Shown piece after piece: positions 16,101-23,276 of a stretch of DNA of 29,380 bases. The stretch is from IMG/VR virus record IMGVR_UViG_3300025137_000182, positions 1-29,380 of that record; one strand, given 5' to 3'. Positions within the stretch are counted from its first letter, which is position 1, and each line of letters starts with the position of its first letter. Under the pieces are notes generated by a model that saw nothing but the letters and a program-made list of their open reading frames with translations, searched no databases and was not told where the DNA came from. The position numbers and the translations under genes were made by a program. The DNA is from a virus.

Positions 16101-17466
16101 AGTCAATACTATCTATATTGTTTTCAAACCAAGCTAAAATAGTAGACTTGTAGGCTGATTCCATGTCTTCATCAGAAGTGTCTTGGCCTAATCCAAAAAA
16201 CCCTTTTTGCTTTGGTATAAACATTATTTGAGAAAACGGAGCCATTAATGAATACTCATTGTCTTCAAATTTAAATCTATAACTAAACCTTACGTATCTT
16301 CCTTCTAAAAAAGCAGGATTACCCTTCCACGTAGAGTTATAATCAGGGTTGTTACCTATAACAAGTTTGTTGTTTGCTATCAATGTGTTTGTTACATCTA
16401 AAGCAATAGTAAAACTACCACCTACTCTAGCTACAGCTTGTATAACGCCTGTGTTTGCTGGTACTACGCCCGCGCCAGTGGATATTTTAGCTGCATCAGT
16501 ACTACATGTAACTAACATACCTATAACAGGATCTTTAAAAGTAGAGCCAGGCACAGCAGCAACAGTAATCAAATCTCCTACAGCCCCACCAGCTACACTT
16601 GTAACGTTACCAGTAAAAAAATTACTAACGTACTCTTTTTTCTTATTAGTCATTGAAGGCCTGCTAAAATCTAAATACGTTTGATTAGGTAGTGCGGAGC
16701 TAGGACCTGCTGATACTTTTATTGTAGTAGCAAATACTCCAACAACATATATTATATTAGTTATTAAAATAGTACTATTATTCTTGTCTTTAACGGTAAC
16801 TATATCACCAACTTGTATTCCTGAGGTATTTTTTACAGCCCAAACGGTATCTGAAGTATTAACAACCCCGTCAGTGCTAGATTGAACTCTATTCATGGCA
16901 ACTATAGGTTGATAAGGATAATATTTTGCTACAGATATTTGAGGCTCGTATTGATATTTAGTAGGGCTAGAAGCACCTGTTGGATTAGCGTTGGCTACGT
17001 TGATTTTTCTAGGTTGATTTTTATTGTCAGTCCAGAATAATAAAGTTTCTATTAAATTTATACCATATATAGGAAATCTTTTGTCAAAATTTAAAAAATG
17101 ACCTTCAACTAGTTTTACAGCTGGCGCTGTTGAAGATGTGCTTAAATCTAATTGATGTATAAAACATTTGTCAGTTGACAAAGCTCTTTGGTTATTGTCT
17201 GTGCTAGTGAACGTTGTTGAAAATAGATATATAACCTTGTTAGTATTGTCTACATGTGTTCCAATTATTTCTAATGAAGTGTTAGAATCTAATTCTTGAA
17301 CCAGTCGTGTTGTGCCTGGAATTTGCTCAAACTCTCCAACGGTTGATCCTTCTGATCTACTTATTTGCAGGTTTAAAGCTCTTCTATATTCTCCTTTAGG
17401 AAGAATTCTAGCGTCTAAGTCTTGATTCATTTTGCTTTTTAGAAAAGCATTAGTAACTTCTGCCAT
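13156..17466 (-). CDS. Large tail protein, muzzle / tail-tubular-B-like, 1436 aa
   Basis: The N-terminus has the signature F-L-K-S-K-M-N-Q-D-L-D-A-R-I-L-P-K-G-E-Y followed by A-L-N-L-Q-I-S-R-S-E-G-S. This is typical of the beta-propeller tail (gp12-like, or crAss muzzle) proteins, in which a marker such as KMNxDxDxRxxxxGEYxxAxN opens the chain. The protein is almost entirely beta. Residues up to about 900 look like propeller repeats. Residues about 950-1130 resemble one or more Ig/PKD-like sandwiches. The last 250 residues are Gly/Ser/Thr-rich and contain seven cysteines, ending in S-Q-C-N-L-G-P-L. The gene starts 3 bases after the connector gene and precedes its 451-residue partner. It should cap the tail and gate DNA exit; the C-terminal half may contact the cell surface (inference). 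Confidence 0.7.
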   Translation of the reverse strand: MAEVTNAFLKSKMNQDLDARILPKGEYRRALNLQISRSEGSTVGEFEQIPGTTRLVQELDSNTSLEIIGTHVDNTNKVIYLFSTTFTSTDNNQRALSTDKCFIHQLDLSTSSTAPAVKLVEGHFLNFDKRFPIYGINLIETLLFWTDNKNQPRKINVANANPTGASSPTKYQYEPQISVAKYYPYQPIVAMNRVQSSTDGVVNTSDTVWAVKNTSGIQVGDIVTVKDKNNSTILITNIIYVVGVFATTIKVSAGPSSALPNQTYLDFSRPSMTNKKKEYVSNFFTGNVTSVAGGAVGDLITVAAVPGSTFKDPVIGMLVTCSTDAAKISTGAGVVPANTGVIQAVARVGGSFTIALDVTNTLIANNKLVIGNNPDYNSTWKGNPAFLEGRYVRFSYRFKFEDNEYSLMAPFSQIMFIPKQKGFFGLGQDTSDEDMESAYKSTILAWFENNIDSIDLKIPIPRQMNQSVISNRTLLNSYYLISDIDILYKESDALSVKVLDTVSLSSNINFTYTAYEDFVQGDVNQYFYDYNYESSKPYKTLPESQTVRVYDRVPIRALSQEVTGNRVTYGNFVDNHTAPDSINYNTSAQQKSIVFDNFTQFPNSSLKQNRTYQVGIVLADMYGRQSDVILSSNDNVLGSSGSTVFHPYTEADEIANGQTFSWIGDALRVTFNESIGAQFRNYETGEPGWFNSSNNPLGWFSYKIVVKQQEQDYYNVYMPGFVNGYPITTDLERNISYFTPLFGDNVNKIPRDLNEVGPNQTQYTSSTKLYCRVNNPDIFYRTNGDHYNSSPYNIQYFPGNKGDTVLNIQTMIDGELCAIPFISGRSKGTYNDVIQTGSSSVFSQAGNGKIPWGIGPGESNGNGLLAAPFYNLENNPLIAQISMGALTTNPVGAVCTNEQYIVPPASVTNGVRYSFGSVLTIAETDPTESLLAIFWETSSSGYLPDFNTTISTQDPGVTSTTELSFTFAETLAAGGTIDAAWSFKDGGGTVVTPSTGVISATILSVYSNNGTVNVTNAVPFAIVQDSGDYTYELKTGPSATFWYGTNSPQDNVYQITYAVTYTPTGGATYNSTVSQTVSLTNVAPPNTIANNSRFPLSKTIGTPSLDGDRLVQVNDTYILWETSLGSLTQTTSFIAENGSSVDVNSTNLRSQIIYEIHTQVDGSGAVDIFEINAIKNGAVVPGLLAVKSGKTMVLNKTYTIQVRAYDCNKVGVGFLFGTSSLSFTAGAQHVNQAVCNGLKLNNGSGGSNTFNYSCTGGGEFHFRNSLSLTPTGNLPSYSGVIWGTTFYYNVARQYNLSAGTSTSNGGLNLGAQMYIIPRIVNPVNGACSTNGEVSGYFTIQYRAASSGNWGPATTAATVTAGPANTQLGAVQIQSVIPGNTGSFTYEFDAAGEYRVLTTPLSGPRCGTPACSTDAKFTVLFGDATPGYGSQCNLGPL

Positions 17467-17469
17467 TTG

Positions 17470-18672
17470 TTAGTTTTTAAGCCATTTAGATTTACCTCTC
17501 ATAACTTGAGTAATTTCATCAAGCTTAATGTTAGATAATCTAATTTTTGCATTTCTTAATTTAGCGCTTCTTTCGCGCTTATATCTTTGTACTATATACT
17601 CAGGTACATTCATTCTACTACCTAGCACAGCATGATTTATATGTGCGTACATTGCATCCTCAGCCATTTTAGGTACTCTAGTATCTAAATCACTTGCTAA
17701 ACCATCTGATATATACTCTATAACTATAAGCTGATTAGCTAAGTTACTAGAAAAATTAAAAGTTCCATTAACTTCATTTATAGTAAACCATCCATTTTTT
17801 TGAGTAGTAGCAGGGTCCATTCCATATCTTTGACCTAGTTGCTCTACCCACCAATCAGGATAATAACTTTGTGGAAAAGTGTTTGTATTAAAAGCACTGC
17901 CAACTGGGTACTCTTGCCAAAGACCTGTTATTAATCTTGTGTTAGCTCTACTCCATAATTCAGTAGTAGTATCAGGAACCTGTGTGTTATTACCATTAGA
18001 ATCTTGTATTGGTTCCCCTAGACTATCCTGCGTTAAAGCTTTAGGATTTATTGTTAAATTGTTTGCTGGATATATTATATGCTTAACACCAATAGCGTCT
18101 ATATAAGAAAACCTTACATAATTAACGTAGTCTTGAGGAATAATAAGAGAAAGGCTTGGCGGTATTTGAAGCTCTAAAGCTTTAACACTTTTTAAAGTGT
18201 CATAACTAAACTCTTGTAATCCACGTTTAGCATGAAATACAACGTCTGTTCTTTTTATGTTAGGTATTAATTTATCTTGACCAACATAAGCCATCAAATA
18301 ATTATTAACTATATCACTTATCTTTATATACTCATAACCACCGTAGTTATTATCAATAGCCGCAGTTCTTAATTGAAGCATTAACCATGTGCCTGCTGGA
18401 ATACCATTTGGAACATTAACTATATTACCTATTCTTAAGTTGTAAGTAAATAAAGGATTAACATTTGTATTATAAGCTGTCCATGTAGCTCCAGCATCTA
18501 CGCTTATCTTTAAGTCAACATTGTTTAAAGGATATACTTGAGCTGCTGGATTATCGCTTTGTATTATTAAGTCTGTATTAAAAGTACTTTGAAAAGTTGT
18601 AGTATTATTGTTCTGGGTAAATAACTGTGTTCCCGCGTAGTATTGTAAGTTAGTTTCTTGTATTAGTCCCAT
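17470..18672 (-). CDS. Tail connector/ring protein (tail-tubular-A-like), 400 aa
   Basis: Residues about 118-215 hold the recognisable part: K-I-S-D-I-V-N-N-Y-L, then V-F-H-A-K-R-G-L-Q-E-F-S-Y-D-T-L, then I-P-Q-D-Y-V-N-Y-V-R. These occur in head-to-tail ring/tubular proteins of crAss-like and marine podoviruses, as remembered. The first 100 residues form a separate beta-rich domain with Asn/Thr-rich strands. The C-terminus (residues 350-400) is basic and helical, suited to docking or nucleic-acid proximity. It starts 3 bases after the previous connector gene, and the muzzle gene starts 3 bases after its stop, so the three tail genes are tightly coupled. Confidence 0.65.
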   Translation of the reverse strand: MGLIQETNLQYYAGTQLFTQNNNTTTFQSTFNTDLIIQSDNPAAQVYPLNNVDLKISVDAGATWTAYNTNVNPLFTYNLRIGNIVNVPNGIPAGTWLMLQLRTAAIDNNYGGYEYIKISDIVNNYLMAYVGQDKLIPNIKRTDVVFHAKRGLQEFSYDTLKSVKALELQIPPSLSLIIPQDYVNYVRFSYIDAIGVKHIIYPANNLTINPKALTQDSLGEPIQDSNGNNTQVPDTTTELWSRANTRLITGLWQEYPVGSAFNTNTFPQSYYPDWWVEQLGQRYGMDPATTQKNGWFTINEVNGTFNFSSNLANQLIVIEYISDGLASDLDTRVPKMAEDAMYAHINHAVLGSRMNVPEYIVQRYKRERSAKLRNAKIRLSNIKLDEITQVMRGKSKWLKN

Positions 18673-18675
18673 TTA

Positions 18676-19629
18676 TTAGCTTTTATCATTGATTTGTTCT
18701 TGTTGCACTTGTTGAGCCATCATCTGTACTAGATTAGGATCTTGTAAAATAACACCTGAATAAGTTAATATTTGTAATATAACGTTTGTTTGTTCTGAAT
18801 CATGCAATTCAAACTGAGTAGACAATGTTGGATTATATAATAATTGGCCAACAGTTCCAGCAGTAGAACTCCATACAACGTTTGAAGGTTTTTTTATGTA
18901 AGAAACTTGTATTGGACTAGTATTGTTAGTAGATAAACCAGGTATTATAGTAGTAGGATATACGTATATTTTTTGATCTTCAAACAAACAAGCTGGATAA
19001 GATGTAGTAGGTGCTACTAAAGGTGCTTTTTTAATTAAATACCATTCGTTTCTATCCATTAATTGAAGTTCTGTAACGTCGTTATATATAACTGTACCTA
19101 GTCTATAAAAATCCATAGCATACAAAGATATAGATATTGCAGCCGCGTTAGCGGGTGGAGTTGTAAATGTTACCGTGAGTAGTTGGTTGTCGTAAGTCCA
19201 GTTAAAAACTTCAACACCAGCTACAGTTACTTTAACTTGAGAATCTATAGAACCTAAAAGAGTAGTCCATGGTGCTCCTACAACAAAAGCCGTTAACGTT
19301 CCGTTACCTGTAAAAGCTTGCGCAGGTACTAAAGGAGTATCTATAGCAGTAGGTAATTCATAATAACCTCCTACATTATTATATGTAGAGGTTCTAATTT
19401 TTTTAAAAATGTCAATTTTAGTAGAAACGTTTTTGAATCTATCACCATACTCAGTTTCGTTTTGAGGAACTCTTATTTGCTGACTAAGATCGTTAGCGTA
19501 GTTTTCAAATATCCCTAATTGAACTTGTGTAGCTACTCTATTGAACTCGTCAGGTGTCATATACCCTCTTTGTTGCTGGTTAAGTATTAATAAAACTGTT
19601 TTGTAAACAGTGTCCACGTTTATTGCCAT
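18676..19629 (-). CDS. Head-tail connector/ring protein, 317 aa
   Basis: The N-terminal 60 residues read V-D-T-V-Y-K-T-V, then Q-Q-R-G-Y-M-T-P-D-E-F-N-R, then F-E-N-Y-A-N-D-L. I recognise this pattern from connector (ring-type) proteins that sit below the portal in crAss-like and marine podoviruses. A beta-sandwich insertion (about residues 105-170) is flanked by the core. The C-terminus is helical and ends in a Gln-rich tail (M-M-A-Q-Q-V-Q-Q-E-Q). The leader contains TAAAAAAATACAA before the ATG. It follows an RNA hairpin in the 60-base gap after the 275-residue gene. Confidence 0.65.
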   Translation of the reverse strand: MAINVDTVYKTVLLILNQQQRGYMTPDEFNRVATQVQLGIFENYANDLSQQIRVPQNETEYGDRFKNVSTKIDIFKKIRTSTYNNVGGYYELPTAIDTPLVPAQAFTGNGTLTAFVVGAPWTTLLGSIDSQVKVTVAGVEVFNWTYDNQLLTVTFTTPPANAAAISISLYAMDFYRLGTVIYNDVTELQLMDRNEWYLIKKAPLVAPTTSYPACLFEDQKIYVYPTTIIPGLSTNNTSPIQVSYIKKPSNVVWSSTAGTVGQLLYNPTLSTQFELHDSEQTNVILQILTYSGVILQDPNLVQMMAQQVQQEQINDKS

Positions 19630-19646
19630 TTGTATTTTTTTATTAT

Positions 19647-19678
19647 AATATTGGGCCCGAGTGAACGAGCCCTATATT
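19647..19678 (-). terminator. Hairpin between the 275-aa gene and the first connector gene
   Basis: Arms 19647-19659 and 19666-19678 enclose a six-base loop. Read as minus-strand RNA, the 13-pair stem has one U-U mismatch and one U-G wobble; on the plus strand the wobble would be a C-A mismatch, so the structure fits the minus transcript. The core is GC-rich (GGGC/GCCC) in an AT-rich genome. No U-tract follows (the next bases are A-rich and form the leader of the connector gene), so it is not a textbook intrinsic terminator and may instead be a stability or processing element. Confidence 0.6.
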
Positions 19679-19689
19679 AGTATTACAGA

Positions 19690-20517
19690 TTATGATAGTT
19701 TTTTCTCTATCATTTTAAAAACTTCTACGCCTTCGTCTGTTTTAAACCATGCAGCTAAAGCTGAGTATGGGTTTTCATCATAAGGTATAGTTAGTAATTT
19801 TCTATCATTACTAGCCCATAGAAATTCTCTTTGGTTTTGAGAAAGTTTAATTATTCCATTTTCTCTAGCCTTGATTCCAAAGTTTCTTAATTGAACGTTT
19901 TCATCGTTAGCTAAATCAATAAATAATCTAGGATTCTTTTTAGCAAATAATAATACATCTCTTCTTAATTCTTTAGATGTTAATTCATTTACTCCGCTTC
20001 CTTGCTCTACTCTAAGTATAGCTTCCGCGTGCTCTATATCTATATCTCTTGCTCCATTTAATGCTACGATTTCTAACTCTAAATCTACAAGTTCATCTTT
20101 AGCTTCTTCAACTGGTTTAAACTCTGTGTATCTAGTGTCTTTACCTGGGTGATATAATGATAATAGTTTTTGTAAGTTTTGCATTTCTTTAGGAACTACT
20201 AAGGCTCCGTCTTGAAATACAATGTGTTGCAAAGTTACTTCTCCTTTTTGATCTTCTACAAAAGGCGAGGCCTGATTTGTAGCAAACCTAATTGTTTTTT
20301 GCACACCTGTTATTGGGTCAAAATACATTAAAGGATATCTTTGTGTATGTTTAGATGGTAAAGTGTAAGTTAAAGGAGTTTTTCTCCCTACTAAAAAATA
20401 CTTTCTATCTTTAAGTTCCCAGTTATCTTCTGGGTGTGGTACTTTTTTTTGTACTGGTTGCGCTTGAACTTTTGGTCTCTCAGCTACAGCCTCTTGTGTT
20501 TTTGCGTTTTTCGCCAT
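19690..20517 (-). CDS. Conserved-looking phage protein downstream of capsid gene, unknown function
   Basis: 275 residues. The N-terminal 30 are low-complexity (Gln, Pro, Lys, Ala). After that, W-E-L-K-D-R-K-Y-F-L opens a compact domain with P-L-T-Y-T-L-P-S-K-H-T and a segment R-Y-P-L-M-Y-F-D. The C-terminal third is mostly helical (A-I-L-R-V-E-Q-G-S, L-L-F-A-K-K-N-P-R-L-F, N-V-Q-L-R-N-F-G-I) and ends with P-Y-S-A-L-A-A-W-F-K-T-D-E-G. It resembles a protein I have seen next to capsid genes of marine phages, but no function is known to me. Its position between capsid and connector genes suggests a head component or assembly factor. It is the only gene isolated by hairpins on both sides. Confidence 0.6.
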   Translation of the reverse strand: MAKNAKTQEAVAERPKVQAQPVQKKVPHPEDNWELKDRKYFLVGRKTPLTYTLPSKHTQRYPLMYFDPITGVQKTIRFATNQASPFVEDQKGEVTLQHIVFQDGALVVPKEMQNLQKLLSLYHPGKDTRYTEFKPVEEAKDELVDLELEIVALNGARDIDIEHAEAILRVEQGSGVNELTSKELRRDVLLFAKKNPRLFIDLANDENVQLRNFGIKARENGIIKLSQNQREFLWASNDRKLLTIPYDENPYSALAAWFKTDEGVEVFKMIEKKLS

Positions 20518-20550
20518 GATATAATATAATAAAAGTTAGTAAAAATAAGA

Positions 20551-20591
20551 GTAACAATTACCCCCGTAGTTTTTACGAGGGTAACTATTAC
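20551..20591 (-). terminator. Hairpin just downstream of the capsid gene
   Basis: The inner stem pairs 20558-20568 with 20574-20584 around a five-base loop. As minus-strand RNA all 11 positions pair, including one U-G wobble that would be a C-A mismatch on the plus strand. An outer four-pair stem (20551-20554 with 20588-20591) adds to it across a three-by-three internal loop. It begins 9 bases after the capsid stop. A T-containing but imperfect tract follows on the minus strand. A terminator or 3'-end stabiliser after the capsid gene is common in phages and would favour capsid mRNA. The structure is clear; the function is inferred. Confidence 0.65.
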
Positions 20592-20599
20592 AATAAATA

Positions 20600-22096
20600 T
20601 TAAGCAGTAAACAATACGAAATTGTTTGCAGCTTGTGTACATAGACATCTTTCAGATAAGAAAGAAACTTGCATACTATCTGAAGTGTTAGTGTAAACAC
20701 CACCAACAGAACCAGTAATCCAAGATTTCATTCTTCTATCGTCAGCCTGTGAAGCTCTGTATCTAACATGTAAGAACGGTCTACGTATGTTTGTACCAAG
20801 TAATTGGTCATAAACAGTAGAAGTTCCTGCAGGAATTAATACACCATCAATGTTATCACCAGACGTGAAGTTCGTAGAACCACCTCTAGTAGAAGCATCG
20901 TTTAAGTATTTCCAGCTAGTTTTGTAGAAGTCATAAGAACCTCTTCTGAAACCAGAAAAACCTAGGTTAAGCGCCATTTCTTCAGAGTTTTCAAATACAC
21001 CGTAAGATGTACCTCCAGCTCCGTAAGAATTTTGCTGTGCTAACATGTTGTCAAACTGTAATTCTGTAGCTCTATCTAAGAAAAGCATGTTTTCTTCAAT
21101 AGCACCTTGAGAATCTAAGTTCATTAAGATATCATCGAAATCTTGTAAAGATCCACCGAATCCTGCCATAACGTTTCCTCTTGTGTTGATAGCAGAGAAT
21201 AAACCTTGCGTACCAGCACCTTGAACAGCAGCTCCAAATCCAGAAGCAGCAGGTAAATTACCAGCTACAGCTTGATTAAGGAAAGATAGATCAGTTCCAC
21301 CACCACCAAAAGATAGTGCTCTTTCACCTTCTACCATACTCATTTCTAAGTAATCTTCGAATCTTAATCTTGTTTCTCCTTCAGCTTTTAAGTACCATAA
21401 GAAACCAGAAGTTCCATCTTCAGCAGCAACTTCAACCCAACCGATTTGAGCAGTATCAGATCCACTAACTTGGTAGTTAGATTTGATAATGATCGGAGCG
21501 TTAGAATATTGTGTAAATGAAGGTTGGATATTTTCCGTAGATCCTAATGTACCTTTTGCAAATTCAGAACCGTATACAAATAGCTTTAATCCAACAAGAC
21601 TTAGTCCTATTAAAGAAGCAGCATCGTAAGGGTAAACATCCACAGAGTTTACACCACCAGCACCACCAGCAGCCGCAGCGCCAACAGCTCCAACAAATCC
21701 GTGAATAGTAGCTCCTGGTTTAGAAGGATCCATTATTACAACAGTCATGTTAGTTGCTAGTACATTAGTTATGCCAGCTACAGCGCCAGGATTAATGTTA
21801 ACTGTAAAGTTATTCGCTAAACGAGAACACCCGTCGTACGATATATGTAATCTATTTTGTTCAGACCAGATTACTTGATCAGACGTCATTGGCATTTCAG
21901 CACCTACCATTCTTAAGAAACCTCCAAGAGTACGATTACCGTATCTTTCTATTTCAGCTTCATAAATTTCTGGTAAATATTGTTGTGCGAACGTCCCACC
22001 GCCAGCGGCGGAGTTAAATTGTAGATAATTTGAAGATAAAGCCTGCGCTGTTGGCGAAGGAATCAAATTACCAAATTGAGGAGATAATACACCCAT
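20600..22096 (-). CDS. Major capsid protein, 498 aa
   Basis: The gene follows portal and scaffold-like genes, as expected for a HK97-fold capsid protein. The length (498) is normal for podoviral or crAss-type capsids. The N-terminal arm (G-N-L-I-P-S-P-T-A-Q-A-L) is followed by L-P-E-I-Y-E-A-E-I-E-R-Y-G-N-R-T-L-G, which resembles the spine helix and preceding segment of related capsids. The protein is Gly/Ala-rich, with few lysines compared with its neighbours, and lacks a signal peptide. Codon use has more C-ending codons than neighbouring genes (its DNA is visibly less AT-rich), consistent with high expression. The leader is strongly A-rich. Confidence 0.75.
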   Translation of the reverse strand: MGVLSPQFGNLIPSPTAQALSSNYLQFNSAAGGGTFAQQYLPEIYEAEIERYGNRTLGGFLRMVGAEMPMTSDQVIWSEQNRLHISYDGCSRLANNFTVNINPGAVAGITNVLATNMTVVIMDPSKPGATIHGFVGAVGAAAAGGAGGVNSVDVYPYDAASLIGLSLVGLKLFVYGSEFAKGTLGSTENIQPSFTQYSNAPIIIKSNYQVSGSDTAQIGWVEVAAEDGTSGFLWYLKAEGETRLRFEDYLEMSMVEGERALSFGGGGTDLSFLNQAVAGNLPAASGFGAAVQGAGTQGLFSAINTRGNVMAGFGGSLQDFDDILMNLDSQGAIEENMLFLDRATELQFDNMLAQQNSYGAGGTSYGVFENSEEMALNLGFSGFRRGSYDFYKTSWKYLNDASTRGGSTNFTSGDNIDGVLIPAGTSTVYDQLLGTNIRRPFLHVRYRASQADDRRMKSWITGSVGGVYTNTSDSMQVSFLSERCLCTQAANNFVLFTA

Positions 22097-22113
22097 AATT
22101 TTTAATTTTTGTT
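22097..22113 (-). promoter_or_regulatory. A-rich translation leader of the capsid gene
   Basis: The 17 bases between the scaffold stop and the capsid ATG read, on the minus strand, as runs of A with scattered T and one C, and no purine-rich GGAG element. Together with the TAA stop this forms TAAAACAAAAATTAAAAATT before ATG. Such A-rich leaders with TAAAA are the usual translation signal in Bacteroidetes. The other starts in the window look the same. Confidence 0.5.
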
Positions 22114-23247
22114 TTAGTTAAATTTTCTTGTTTTTATTTTCAGTCTTGAAGAATCTTGACCTGTTACTGCTTTAACTTTTAATCCTCCAATATAAACTTC
22201 ACCTTTTGGAGTCTCTCTTACTTCGGTTTTTATATTCTTAGAATTAGCTACGACAGATTTTACAGCATCTGCTCTACCTTGCTCATAAAAATGTTGAGCA
22301 ATAGTATCTGCATTCTCTGCAGCGTACATAGCCTTGTGGTAACCAGCGTGATTGTTTACATTACCTTTGTCATCCATAAATTTAGACACTAGGTTTTTTA
22401 AACTACTTTGCTTTTTAGCAATTTCATCAGGATTTTTAACTCCATACCTAAACTTTTTTTCCCCAACTTTAAAATCAAAACCTTTGAAATCATCAGAGAA
22501 CAGTTGTTTAGTTTTAGACTTAAACTCTTCATGGTTCTTGCTAACCACTTTTTGTTCTTCACTATATCGATTAAAAAAATCCACAGCTTTAGTTTGCTCT
22601 TGAGTAACGCCCGGTCTCAACTTGATCTCGTCGTAATATTTACCTTTTAAGTCTTCTAAAAATCCATGGGCTTTTGCAACCTCTTCTTTAAATGCGAGTT
22701 TTTTTAATTTGATGTCTCGCTGTTCATCAGTATCTTCGTCATAATGAAAGTTTTCTTCCATTATAAAATCTATTTCTTCATTGTTTAAATGAGGTTTAGA
22801 TTTTTTATAATATTCTTTTAATAAAGTACTACTGTCTACTTTTGTGTAATCAGCATTTAACCTTGTGTAGTCTTCTATACTGCCACCAGTTTCTTTCATG
22901 AAGTCTACTAGCTTTTCTACGTTCTCAGGTAAAACTATTTCTGGTTTTGATTCTATTATAACCTCTTGCTTAATAGGTTCTTCTTCTTCTGTTACATCTT
23001 TAATAACACTAGGTTCTTCTTCTTTAGTTTCCCCTATAACTATTACTTCTTCCTCAATAACATCAGGTTTTAATTCAATCTTTGTTACTTCTTGTTTTTT
23101 CTCTAAGCCTTTAACCTCAGGTTCTAACGCTGTAACCTTTATAGGTTGTTCGTCTGTTTTTTCGATTGGTTCTTTAATTTCTTCTTTACTTTTTAATAAA
23201 GATTTTTTAATTTTTAAAGATCCTTTTGTTTCTTTTTCTGTTGACAT
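22114..23247 (-). CDS. Probable scaffolding protein, 377 aa
   Basis: The gene lies between portal and capsid, the classic place for the scaffold. The N-terminal 120 residues are low-complexity and rich in Glu, Lys, Val and Ile (charged, probably disordered). Residues 125-260 are helical and charged (E-D-Y-T-R-L-N-A-D-Y, L-K-E-Y-Y-K-K-S-K). The C-terminus is basic (R-L-K-I-K-T-R-K-F-N), as expected of a scaffold that docks on capsid subunits. No protease motif is seen. A complementary-strand open frame over the N-terminal half is a by-product of this repetitive composition. Function is assigned from position and composition. Confidence 0.6.
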   Translation of the reverse strand: MSTEKETKGSLKIKKSLLKSKEEIKEPIEKTDEQPIKVTALEPEVKGLEKKQEVTKIELKPDVIEEEVIVIGETKEEEPSVIKDVTEEEEPIKQEVIIESKPEIVLPENVEKLVDFMKETGGSIEDYTRLNADYTKVDSSTLLKEYYKKSKPHLNNEEIDFIMEENFHYDEDTDEQRDIKLKKLAFKEEVAKAHGFLEDLKGKYYDEIKLRPGVTQEQTKAVDFFNRYSEEQKVVSKNHEEFKSKTKQLFSDDFKGFDFKVGEKKFRYGVKNPDEIAKKQSSLKNLVSKFMDDKGNVNNHAGYHKAMYAAENADTIAQHFYEQGRADAVKSVVANSKNIKTEVRETPKGEVYIGGLKVKAVTGQDSSRLKIKTRKFN

Positions 23248-23276
23248 GATAAAATATTATATAATTATTAATAAAA

